This document shows positions 1 through 6,203 of a stretch of DNA of 8,149 nucleotides, piece by piece. Each line of letters opens with the position of its first letter. Within the stretch, counting starts at the first letter, position 1. A model generated the notes under the pieces. It made no database searches. It had not been told where the DNA came from and was given only the letters and a program-made list of their open reading frames with translations. Both the position numbers and the translations under genes were made by a program. This DNA is from Heritagella sp051881655. GTDB taxonomy: Bacteria; Bacillota; Clostridia; Oscillospirales; Acutalibacteraceae. The stretch is taken from the NCBI GenBank assembly GCA_051881655.1, contig JBJEQH010000191.1:1-8149 (forward strand). The letters run 5' to 3'.

Positions 1-376
1 AATCGGCCTGTACCCCGCAGATGGGACAGACATAGCCCTCCGGCAGTTCATCTCCCTCATAGACATAGCCGCACACGCTGCATACCCATTGGGTGGGCCC
101 GGCCGAGGCCGGTTCCTCCATGGCGGGAGCGGGAGCCTCCTGCTTTTTAAAATGGCTGGCATCCATTCCGCACAGCGGGCAGGTAAAGCCATCCGGCAAT
201 TTCTCCCCCTCGTAGACGTAGCCGCACACATCGCACACCCAGCGGGCTCCGGGGGCGGGGGCCTCCTGCTCCGTCTGCTCCCGGAAATAATCGGCCTGTA
301 CTCCGCAGATGGGACAAACATAACCCTCCGGCAGCTTCTCCCCTTCATAGACATAGCCGCACACACTGCACACCCA
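1..376 (-). repeat. Tandem rubredoxin-coding repeats (three copies)
   Basis: The three rubredoxin domains are repeated at DNA level. Copy 1 covers about 287-376, copy 2 about 149-241 and copy 3 about 1-85. Copies 1 and 3 lie exactly 288 bp (96 codons) apart and differ at only about ten positions over 85 bp by eye, including an identical 12-base stretch at 1-12 and 289-300. Copy 2 is more diverged (PDGFTCPLCGMDA against PEGYVCPICGVQA). This suggests a recent internal duplication of the copy 1 unit. Confidence 0.8.
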
Positions 377-913
377 GCGCTTGCCGGCCGGAGCCGAAGC
401 CGGCTCCTCCTCCTGATAGGTCGGGGCATTTTTGGGGCTCTTCCCCTTGATGACCTTGTGATAATAAGCATACGTCATGGGATCTCCGGCGATTTCATGC
501 GGGAATACGCCGGCATCCTCCACTTCCCCGAGGAAAACCGTGTGGGTCGAGGTTTCCATCCGGTCGATCACCCGGCATACCGCATACGCACAGGAATCGT
601 GCAGCACCGGAATCCCTTCTTTTTCTTCGAAGGAAACCTTGTCATATTTGTCCGTATCGCGGGACGAGGAAAAACCGAATTTTCCGATCAGGGAAGGGCT
701 GCTCTGTTCGCCCAGAATATTCACCGCAAATTTTCCGGTTTTTTCGATGCAGGAATGGGTGTAGTTATCCCGGTTCATGCTGACCGCCAGCGTGGCGGGA
801 GAGGACGTGATCTGCATTACGCTGTTGGCCACGCAGCCCACATTCCGGTCCCCATCCTTGGTTGAAATGATATATACACCATAGGAAAGTGCATAAAACG
901 CTTTTTTGTCCAT
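1..913 (-). CDS. Flavin reductase fused to three or more rubredoxin domains (Hrb-like), 3' end outside window
   Basis: At least 304 residues, partial at the C-terminus. Residues 1-157 form a flavin-reductase-like FMN-binding split barrel (NSVMQITSSPATLAVSMN near 30-47, AGDPMTYAYYHKVIKG near 142-157). Pro/Glu/Ala-rich linkers then join three short rubredoxin domains, each with a CxxC-x14-CxxC iron site: C182/C185/C200/C203, C227/C230/C245/C248 and C278/C281/C296/C299. The third continues past the edge, so more domains may follow. In Moorella, Hrb (flavin reductase plus rubredoxin) passes electrons from NADH to the flavodiiron protein FprA for O2/NO reduction; a similar cytoplasmic role is inferred here. 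The domains are short, like those of rubrerythrin, and more numerous than the single one in Moorella Hrb. The ATG at 913 is chosen because GAGGAGG lies 8 nt upstream. Its promoter carries a Fur/PerR-like box. The family call is firm; the electron partner is a guess. Confidence 0.9.
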   Translation of the reverse strand, partial: MDKKAFYALSYGVYIISTKDGDRNVGCVANSVMQITSSPATLAVSMNRDNYTHSCIEKTGKFAVNILGEQSSPSLIGKFGFSSSRDTDKYDKVSFEEKEGIPVLHDSCAYAVCRVIDRMETSTHTVFLGEVEDAGVFPHEIAGDPMTYAYYHKVIKGKSPKNAPTYQEEEPASAPAGKRWVCSVCGYVYEGEKLPEGYVCPICGVQADYFREQTEQEAPAPGARWVCDVCGYVYEGEKLPDGFTCPLCGMDASHFKKQEAPAPAMEEPASAGPTQWVCSVCGYVYEGDELPEGYVCPICGVQAD

Positions 914-932
914 TGAAACAGCCTCCTCAAAA

Positions 933-947
933 TGAGAATTATTCTTA
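933..947 (-). promoter_or_regulatory. Fur/PerR-family-like operator at the Hrb-like promoter
   Basis: TAAGAATAATTCTCA on the minus strand is a 7-1-7 inverted repeat with a single mismatch between its arms. It has the architecture of Fur-superfamily boxes (PerR consensus TTATAATNATTATAA; Fur TGATAATNATTATCA). It lies just downstream of the -10 element, over the predicted transcription start and before the ribosome binding site, where bound repressor would block transcription. PerR controls rubredoxin and rubrerythrin oxidative-stress genes in Clostridium acetobutylicum, so peroxide or iron control is a reasonable inference. Which family member binds cannot be told from the sequence. Confidence 0.55.
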
Positions 948-952
948 ATTTA

Positions 953-980
953 GTTATACCACTTTCGCCGGAAAAGTCAA
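953..980 (-). promoter_or_regulatory. Sigma-A-type promoter of the Hrb-like gene
   Basis: Read on the minus strand, TTGACT (975-980) and TATAAC (953-958) are separated by 16 nt. Each hexamer is close to consensus. The predicted transcription start is near 946, giving a leader of about 33 nt before the ATG at 913. Confidence 0.75.
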
Positions 981-1052
981 GGGGCCATTTCAAAAAATAT
1001 AAAAAAGAGAGGAGAAAGTCACAAAAATAAAACAAATTGACCGTTTCCCCTC

Positions 1053-1081
1053 TGGAAATTCGTTCACAAAGTTGTTATACT
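1053..1081 (+). promoter_or_regulatory. Extended -10 promoter of the carboxylesterase gene
   Basis: TATACT (1076-1081) is preceded by TGT, giving an extended -10 (TGnTATACT). A weak -35, TGGAAA (1053-1058), lies 17 nt upstream. The predicted start is near 1088, leaving a leader of about 60 nt. It diverges from the Hrb-like promoter, about 70 bp between the two -35 elements. Confidence 0.65.
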
Positions 1082-1092
1082 ATGAATAATAG

Positions 1093-1114
1093 CGGGATTC
1101 CTTTGAAAATCCCG
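1093..1114 (+). promoter_or_regulatory. Inverted repeat in the carboxylesterase leader
   Basis: CGGGATT (1093-1099) and AATCCCG (1108-1114) are perfect complementary arms around an 8-nt loop. They begin about 5 nt after the predicted transcription start. This could be an operator for a local regulator or an mRNA 5' stem that stabilises the transcript. No T-tract follows, so it is not a terminator. Confidence 0.4.
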
Positions 1115-1148
1115 TGTCTGCTTTTATGACAGGAGGATTTGGATAAAC

Positions 1149-2702
1149 ATGGCAAAACGATTTGTATGCTCGATGACCGAGCCCATTGTTCAGACGACCG
1201 CCGGAAAAATCCGCGGTTTCCAGTTGGACAGCACGTATGTATTTTATGGAGTGCGCTATGCCGTAGCCAAGCGCTTTCAGCCCCCGCAGCCGGTCGAACC
1301 GTGGGAGGGCGTGAAGGATACGCTTTCTTACGGTTTTGTCTGCCCGCTGCTCAAGCAGGAAACCCCCAGTGGTGAGGAGAAAATCCCCCACCGCTACTGG
1401 CCGATGGACGAGGACTGCCTGAATCTGAACATCTGGACCCAGAGCCTGAAGCCCGATGCCAAAAAGCCCGTGCTGGTATGGCTGCACGGCGGCGGATTTG
1501 TGGCCGGTTCGGCCATTGAACATGTGGCGTATGACGGCTTTAACATGAGCCAGTATGGCGACGCCGTGGTGATTTCGGTAAACCACCGCCTGAATGTACT
1601 GGGATACCTCGATCTGTCCCCGTTCGGCGAGAAGTATCAGAACTCCTGCAACGCCGGCAATGCCGACCTGGTGGCGGCCCTGCAGTGGATTCATGACAAC
1701 GTGGCCAATTTCGGCGGTGACCCGGAGAATGTCACGATCTTCGGTCAGTCCGGCGGCGGCATGAAGGTATGGACCCTGATGCAGACCCCGGCTGCGGACG
1801 GTCTGTTCCAGAAGGGCATTATCCAGAGCGGCGTTGTCGAAGATTTCTTTGACGGAGAGGGCGACGGCCGCGAAGTGGTCACCGCCATGATGGAAGATCT
1901 GGGCGTTGAGGATGTGGAAGAGCTGGAGACCGTGCCCTATGCACAGCTGGCAGCCGCTTATCTGAAGGTCAGCCCCGCTATCGCTGCGAAGGGCGGATAC
2001 ATCGGCGGCCGGCCGAAGGCCAACGACTTCTATCTGGGCGACCCGCGCCAGATCGGCTTTACCGAGCATGCCAAGACCATTCCGGTGCTGATCGGCACCG
2101 TGCTGGGCGAATTCTCCTTTGGCCACGGCGTACCGTACAAATACGATATGAGCGAGGCCGACCAGATCGCCATGGTTGAGAAGAAATACGGCAAAGAGGA
2201 GAGCGCCAAGGTCATCGAGATGTTCCGGAAAGCCTATCCCGGCAAGTGCCTGACGGATGTATGCGTGCTGGATACCATGTTCCGTGCTCCGACGATTGAC
2301 TTTATCGCCAAGAAGTCGGTCCATCCCGAGTCTCCCACCTATTCCTACATGTTCACCTATGAATTCCCGATTGACTCCGGCAAGGTGGCCTGGCACTGTG
2401 CGGAAATTCCGCTGGTGTTCCACAATGCTGAGCTGGTCCCGATTTACAACACGCCCGGTGTGACGGAAGTTCTGCAGGAGCGCGTATTCGGCGCCTGGAT
2501 GAACTTTGCCCGCTATGGCAATCCGGGCAACGCCGCCCTGCCTGCATGGCCGGCGTGCGAAGACGGGGTGGAGAACACCATGATTCTCGACACCGACTGC
2601 GAAGTCCGCGTGAACTACGATCACGAGCTGGTTGCTACCTGCCTGCGGCTGGCCCCCGGCTCGCTGCACGACGAAGAAGACGACGCTCCGAAGATGCACT
2701 GA
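1149..2702 (+). CDS. Type-B carboxylesterase (alpha/beta hydrolase, para-nitrobenzyl esterase family)
   Basis: 517 residues, a usual length for the family. It hydrolyses carboxylic esters; the natural substrate is unknown. Visible motifs in order: the type-B signature EDCLNLN (88-94), the oxyanion-hole HGGGF (113-117), the nucleophile elbow G-Q-S-G-G with Ser201, the probable catalytic acid Glu321 in VLGEFSFG, and the catalytic His416 in WHCAEIPLVF, matching the Ser-Glu-His triad known from Bacillus PnbA. Gln replaces the usual Glu before the nucleophile, and Gly203 stands where Ala is common. There is no signal peptide or membrane segment, so it is cytoplasmic. The start has AGGAGG 12 nt upstream, slightly long. 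It has its own promoter and terminator. Because GH120 and GH127-like genes are near, removal of acetyl or aromatic esters from imported xylan oligosaccharides is a plausible but untested role. Confidence 0.9.
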   Translation: MAKRFVCSMTEPIVQTTAGKIRGFQLDSTYVFYGVRYAVAKRFQPPQPVEPWEGVKDTLSYGFVCPLLKQETPSGEEKIPHRYWPMDEDCLNLNIWTQSLKPDAKKPVLVWLHGGGFVAGSAIEHVAYDGFNMSQYGDAVVISVNHRLNVLGYLDLSPFGEKYQNSCNAGNADLVAALQWIHDNVANFGGDPENVTIFGQSGGGMKVWTLMQTPAADGLFQKGIIQSGVVEDFFDGEGDGREVVTAMMEDLGVEDVEELETVPYAQLAAAYLKVSPAIAAKGGYIGGRPKANDFYLGDPRQIGFTEHAKTIPVLIGTVLGEFSFGHGVPYKYDMSEADQIAMVEKKYGKEESAKVIEMFRKAYPGKCLTDVCVLDTMFRAPTIDFIAKKSVHPESPTYSYMFTYEFPIDSGKVAWHCAEIPLVFHNAELVPIYNTPGVTEVLQERVFGAWMNFARYGNPGNAALPAWPACEDGVENTMILDTDCEVRVNYDHELVATCLRLAPGSLHDEEDDAPKMH

Positions 2703-2710
2703 GTTTTTCA

Positions 2711-2750
2711 AAAAGGGTGGTTTCCGGCAGGAAGCTGCCCTTTTCCTTTT
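2711..2750 (+). terminator. Intrinsic terminator after the carboxylesterase gene
   Basis: A 15-bp stem with three G-U pairs (2711-2725 with 2730-2744) encloses a GGCA tetraloop. It ends in TTTT and continues CCTTTT. It starts 8 nt after the TGA stop. This separates the esterase transcript from the following GH120 gene unless there is readthrough. The rest of the gap up to 2842 holds GC-rich partial inverted repeats (GGGAG/CTCCC, GGGGA/TCCCC) and no convincing promoter. Confidence 0.85.
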
Positions 2751-2842
2751 AAAGGCAGCAAAGCGGGAGCTCTTTACGGCTCTCCCAATGAACCGGGGAG
2801 TGCACCGTTGCCAGATCCCCGAAAAAAGAAGGAGAATGTACA

Positions 2843-4828
2843 ATGAAAATTTATGTAAACGCAAACGCCGGGCACGATGGGAACGGCACCATCGACCGGC
2901 CCTTCCGCCGCATAAACGAAGCGGCCAAGGCAGCGCGGCCCGGTGACGAGGTTCTGGTGGCCCCCGGCGTTTACCGTGAATATGTCAATCCCGTTCATGC
3001 GGGCGAGGAAAACGCGCGGATTTCCTACCGCAGCACAACGCCGCTGGGCGCCGTGATTACGGGCGCCGAACCGGTGAAAAGCTGGAAGCATTACGAGGGA
3101 AATGTGTGGGTGTGCCGTATTCCCAACAGTATTTTCGGCAGCTATAACCCCTACATCACCTTTGTCTACGGCGACTGGTACTTTGCCAAAGCGGATAAGC
3201 ACACGGGGTGCGTGTATCTCAACGACCGGGCTCTGTATGAGACCGCCACCCTCGCGGATTGTATCGAGGGCGGGGTGTATGCGTGCAGCTGGGTGCCGGA
3301 GGAATCGGTGTACAAATGGTACACCGAGCAGGATGAGGCCGCGGATGAAACCGTGATCTACGCCAATTTCCAGGGCCATAATCCCAACGAGGAAAACGTG
3401 GAAATCAATGTGCGGCGCGAATGCTTTATGCCCGCAGAAACCGGGATCGGGTATATCACCGTCAGCGGCTTTACCATCTGTAAAGCGGCCACCACCTGGG
3501 CCCCGCCCGCCGCGTTCCAGGATGGCATGATCGGGCCCCACTGGAGCCGGGGCTGGATCATTGAGGACTGCGATATCTCCAACAGTAAATGCGCCGGGAT
3601 TTCGCTGGGCAAATATCTGGATCCCGACAACAACCACTACTTTACCTATAAGTACGTGAAAAGCCCCACCCAGATGGAGCGTGACGCTGTGTGCCGCGGC
3701 CAGTACCACGGCTGGCTGAAGGAAAAGGTCGGCGGCCATATCATCCGCCGCAACAACATTCACCACTGCGAGCAGGGGGGCATCATCGGCCGCATGGGCG
3801 GGGTGTTCAGCGTGATTGAGGATAACCACATCCACCACATCAACAACATGATGGAGCTGGGCGGCGCCGAAATTGCCGGCATTAAGATGCACGCCGCCAT
3901 TGATGTGATCATGCGGCGCAATCACATCCACCACTGCACCATGGGGATCTGGTGTGACTGGGAGGCGCAGGGCACGCGCCTGACCCAGAATCTTCTCCAC
4001 GACAACCAGCGCCCGGCGTTTGCCAGCCCTCTGAAGGGCGGCATGATGTCGCAGGACATTTTCGTCGAGGTCGGCCACGGCCCGACGCTGATCGACAACA
4101 ACATTCTGCTCTCCGAGGCCAGCCTGCGCTTTGCTACGCAGGGCGTGGCCATGGTGCACAACCTGATCGCCGGCGCCCTTACCTGTGTGGGTGGGGGCAC
4201 GGGTCCGCGGTATACCCCCTATCATATGCCCCACCGCACCGAGGTAATGGGCTTTATGACCATTCTTCACGGAGATGACCGGTTCTATAACAACATCTTT
4301 GTCCAGAAATGGCCCGGCGACGATGTGATCATCCCCCATGATTCGGACGACGGGTTTGACAGCGAGAACCGGAAGGCCGGAACCTGGATGTTCGACGAAT
4401 ATCCCACCTATGACGAATGGATCGCGCAGTTTGATTTCAGCAAACCCGCGGATATGAAGAAGCTGGAGCCCGCCCACGAGGGGCATCTGCCCGTGTGGTG
4501 CGAGGGCAATGTGTATCTGGGGGGCGCCGTACCCTGTAAGAATGAAAAGAACGGCCTGGTAGCCGCCGGGGATATCCGGCTGGAGCTGGTGGAAAAGGGC
4601 GGGCAATATTTCCTGTCGACCAATCTGTATGACTTTTTGGACGGCTTTACGGGCAGAATGGTCCATACCGATGTGCTGGGGAAAGCCTTTGAGCCGGAGG
4701 AAAAATTCGAGAACCCGGATGGAACCCCGATCCAATTCGATACGGACTATTTGGGCGGGCACCGCGGCCTTTCTGTGCTCCCCGGGCCGTTTGCCAGCGC
4801 AGACGACAGCAAAAAAGCGCTTTTGTAA
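2843..4828 (+). CDS. GH120 beta-xylosidase (right-handed parallel beta-helix)
   Basis: 661 residues. It removes xylose from the non-reducing end of xylo-oligosaccharides. The sequence follows the Thermoanaerobacterium saccharolyticum GH120 enzyme XylC, as I remember it, along nearly its whole length: DPF-type start (GTIDRPFRRINEAAKAA), GVYREYV (42-48), YANFQGHNPNEENVEINVRR (173-192), WAPP (219-222), GWIIED (237-242), EIAGIKMHAAIDV (343-355), DWEAQGTR (372-379), DIFVEVGHGP (405-414), HMPHRTEV (461-468) and DTDYL (633-637). XylC Asp382 (nucleophile) and Glu405 (acid/base) align with Asp372 and Glu409. Repeated N-x-I-H-H coils (305-308, 329-332, 360-364) mark the beta-helix. The spacing between the catalytic residues is 37 rather than 23, so about 14 residues are inserted near 390-404. 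There is no signal peptide, so it acts in the cytoplasm on imported oligosaccharides. AAGGAG lies 8 nt before the ATG. The DUF362 gene follows in the same direction. Confidence 0.9.
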   Translation: MKIYVNANAGHDGNGTIDRPFRRINEAAKAARPGDEVLVAPGVYREYVNPVHAGEENARISYRSTTPLGAVITGAEPVKSWKHYEGNVWVCRIPNSIFGSYNPYITFVYGDWYFAKADKHTGCVYLNDRALYETATLADCIEGGVYACSWVPEESVYKWYTEQDEAADETVIYANFQGHNPNEENVEINVRRECFMPAETGIGYITVSGFTICKAATTWAPPAAFQDGMIGPHWSRGWIIEDCDISNSKCAGISLGKYLDPDNNHYFTYKYVKSPTQMERDAVCRGQYHGWLKEKVGGHIIRRNNIHHCEQGGIIGRMGGVFSVIEDNHIHHINNMMELGGAEIAGIKMHAAIDVIMRRNHIHHCTMGIWCDWEAQGTRLTQNLLHDNQRPAFASPLKGGMMSQDIFVEVGHGPTLIDNNILLSEASLRFATQGVAMVHNLIAGALTCVGGGTGPRYTPYHMPHRTEVMGFMTILHGDDRFYNNIFVQKWPGDDVIIPHDSDDGFDSENRKAGTWMFDEYPTYDEWIAQFDFSKPADMKKLEPAHEGHLPVWCEGNVYLGGAVPCKNEKNGLVAAGDIRLELVEKGGQYFLSTNLYDFLDGFTGRMVHTDVLGKAFEPEEKFENPDGTPIQFDTDYLGGHRGLSVLPGPFASADDSKKALL

Positions 4829-4894
4829 ACGATGACCGGTGCGGGGGCGTTCTCTGCCGCCGCCCGGCATCACCATTTTAAAGGAGGTATTCTC

Positions 4895-5761
4895 ATGGAA
4901 AAAGCAACCGTTTACTTTACCCGAACCATCACCCCCGAGCAGATGATCCGGATGTACCACGCACTGGGCATCACCCTGGAGGGTCCGGTCGCCGTAAAGG
5001 TGCATTCCGGCGAAGTGGGAAACCAGAACTTTATCCGCCCCGCCTTTTTAAAGCCCATGATCGACTATGTGGATGGCACTGTGGTCGAGTGCAACACGGC
5101 CTATCAGGGAAAGCGCTACACCGCCGCCGACCACTGGGAGACCATGAAAAAGCACGGCTGGACAGACCTGTGCCGCGTGGATATCATGGATGAAGAGGGC
5201 GAAATCTCCCTTCCCATCCCCGGGGGTAAGCGCATCCAGGAGAATTTTGTGGGGAAGAACCTGGAAAACTACCGTTCCCTGCTGGTGCTGTCCCATTTTA
5301 AGGGGCACCCCATGGGCGGATTCGGCGGCGCGCTGAAGAACATCTCCATCGGCATCGCCTCTTCCCACGGGAAGGCCTATATTCACGGCGCCGGAAACCC
5401 GGCAGAGCTGTGGACCGCCGATCATGATTCTTTCCTGGAATCCATGGCGGACGCCGCCTCGTCCATTGTCACCCGTTTTCAGGGGAAATCCGCCTATCTG
5501 AACGTCATGTGCAACATGTCGGTGGACTGCGACTGTTGTTCCGTGGCCGAAGACCCCAAAATGGCGGATATCGGCATTCTGGCCTCGCTGGACCCGGTGG
5601 CTCTGGATCAGGCCTGTCTGGATTTGGTGTATCAGTCCGATGACCCGGGCAAGGGAGATCTGATTGAGCGCATCGAATCGCGCCACGGCATCCTCACCGT
5701 GGAAGCGGCCGCCGCACTGGGCGTGGGCAGCCGGGACTACGAGCTGATCGAAGTGAAATAA
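4895..5761 (+). CDS. DUF362 domain-containing protein, function unknown
   Basis: 288 residues when started at the ATG at 4895, which has AAGGAGG 7 nt upstream. An upstream in-frame ATG at 4832 has no such site and would add a low-complexity leader. The DUF362 hallmarks are visible: VAVKVHSGE (32-40), the HFKGHPMGGFGGALKN block (134-149) and a cysteine cluster C206, C212, C214, C215 (CNMSVDCDCC), followed by ADIGILASLDPVALDQACLDLV (224-245). Many longer DUF362 proteins carry a 4Fe-4S ferredoxin domain; none is present here, so the cysteines may themselves hold metal or a cluster (inference). It has no signal peptide. It lies 66 bp downstream of the GH120 gene with no clear terminator between, so the two are probably co-transcribed. 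A GC-rich imperfect hairpin sits in the gap just before the ribosome binding site. No reaction is established for the family. Confidence 0.85.
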   Translation: MEKATVYFTRTITPEQMIRMYHALGITLEGPVAVKVHSGEVGNQNFIRPAFLKPMIDYVDGTVVECNTAYQGKRYTAADHWETMKKHGWTDLCRVDIMDEEGEISLPIPGGKRIQENFVGKNLENYRSLLVLSHFKGHPMGGFGGALKNISIGIASSHGKAYIHGAGNPAELWTADHDSFLESMADAASSIVTRFQGKSAYLNVMCNMSVDCDCCSVAEDPKMADIGILASLDPVALDQACLDLVYQSDDPGKGDLIERIESRHGILTVEAAAALGVGSRDYELIEVK

Positions 5762-5770
5762 CCGTTTCCC

Positions 5771-5819
5771 CATCGAAAAACCGGCCTGCTCCTTTTCGGG
5801 GCAGGCCGGTTTTTTGATG
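5771..5819. terminator. Bidirectional intrinsic terminator between convergent genes
   Basis: A 19-bp stem with one G-U pair (5771-5789 with 5801-5819) extends by three more pairs (one a G-U) to a TTTTC loop. The core CCGGCCTGC/GCAGGCCGG is flanked by AAAAA on the left and TTTTTT on the right, so it provides a U-tract on both strands. It ends the GH120-DUF362 transcript and, on the other strand, the transcript of the small gene ending at 5827. Confidence 0.92.
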
Positions 5820-5826
5820 GATTGAT

Positions 5827-6144
5827 TCAGCCGTTATAGTAGCCGTTTTCGCACAGCAGCAGAAAGCACGCATTCACTTCTTCATCCGAAAAAAGCCCGG
5901 CGTATTTTTTCCCGGTCACCAGCTCCTCCGGGCTGAGATCCAACCGCCCGGCCTGGCACAGGGGCTCGAACAGGTCCGACTCCTGCCCGCGGCGGAGCAG
6001 CTCGCGCATAACCGGTACCGCCCCCCGCTTCTGTACTTTTTGGAGGAAAGCGGCCGGGCGCACGCCCGCAATGGACGATGCCTTTTCCAGCCGGACCAGC
6101 AGTTCACGCTGAAAGGCTTCCTCCGGTTTTTCGGTTTGTTTCAT
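5827..6144 (-). CDS. Small uncharacterised protein with an RLDLSPEELV-LFSDEEV C-terminal motif
   Basis: 105 residues from the ATG at 6144. I chose this start over the ATG at 6150 because AAGGA lies 7 nt before it but only about 1 nt before the other. The protein is charged and mostly helical, soluble, with no signal peptide. The N-terminal part (1-55) is rich in Leu/Arg/Glu. The C-terminal block LFEPLCQAGRLDLSPEELV (58-76) followed by LFSDEEVNACFLLLCENGYY resembles a motif I recall from small hypothetical bacterial proteins (GRLDLTVE-LV, then LFTEEEL-ARxRL); no function is known to me. It lies 59 bp after the GH127-like gene on the same strand. A poor promoter (TATAAA at 6186-6191 without a good -35) is possible, so it may be transcribed from the GH127-like gene's promoter. 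Codon usage matches its neighbours. Confidence 0.65.
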   Translation of the reverse strand: MKQTEKPEEAFQRELLVRLEKASSIAGVRPAAFLQKVQKRGAVPVMRELLRRGQESDLFEPLCQAGRLDLSPEELVTGKKYAGLFSDEEVNACFLLLCENGYYNG

Positions 6145-6203
6145 GACCATTTCCTTCTTTCTGCGCGGGGAAAAACGCCGCCAATTTTATACGAATTGTA
6201 CTT

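Noticed and set aside
1..376. CRISPR-like or minisatellite array suggested by regularly spaced repeats
   Set aside because: The repeats stay in one reading frame, encode CxxC-x14-CxxC domains and are too long and too diverged for CRISPR repeats.
89..865. 258-codon open frame on the plus strand across the rubredoxin fusion
   Set aside because: Its apparent repeats simply mirror the tandem rubredoxin repeats on the minus strand. It has no ribosome binding site.
1266..1279. cre-like sequence around the AAGCGCTT palindrome within the carboxylesterase gene
   Set aside because: Its right half is perfect, but the first three consensus positions fail. It lies well inside the coding region, where AAGCGCTTT simply encodes Lys-Arg-Phe.
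1080..2864. 594-codon open frame on the minus strand opposite the carboxylesterase
   Set aside because: It runs through the promoter and terminator of the plus-strand gene, has low-information composition and shows no family motif; it is an antisense shadow.
4829..4894. GC-rich imperfect hairpin between the GH120 and DUF362 genes as a terminator
   Set aside because: The stem is broken by mismatches and is followed only by ATTTTA that leads straight into the ribosome binding site. There is no real U-tract.
2774..5005. 743-codon open frame on the minus strand opposite the GH120 gene
   Set aside because: It is His/Gly/Ala/Val-rich with no recognisable domain, has no ribosome binding site, and lies opposite a clearly conserved enzyme. 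It is an antisense shadow produced by GC-rich codon use.
5048..5773. 241-codon open frame on the minus strand opposite the DUF362 gene
   Set aside because: It is the complement of a conserved DUF362 frame, is His/Gly-rich and starts inside the terminator region.
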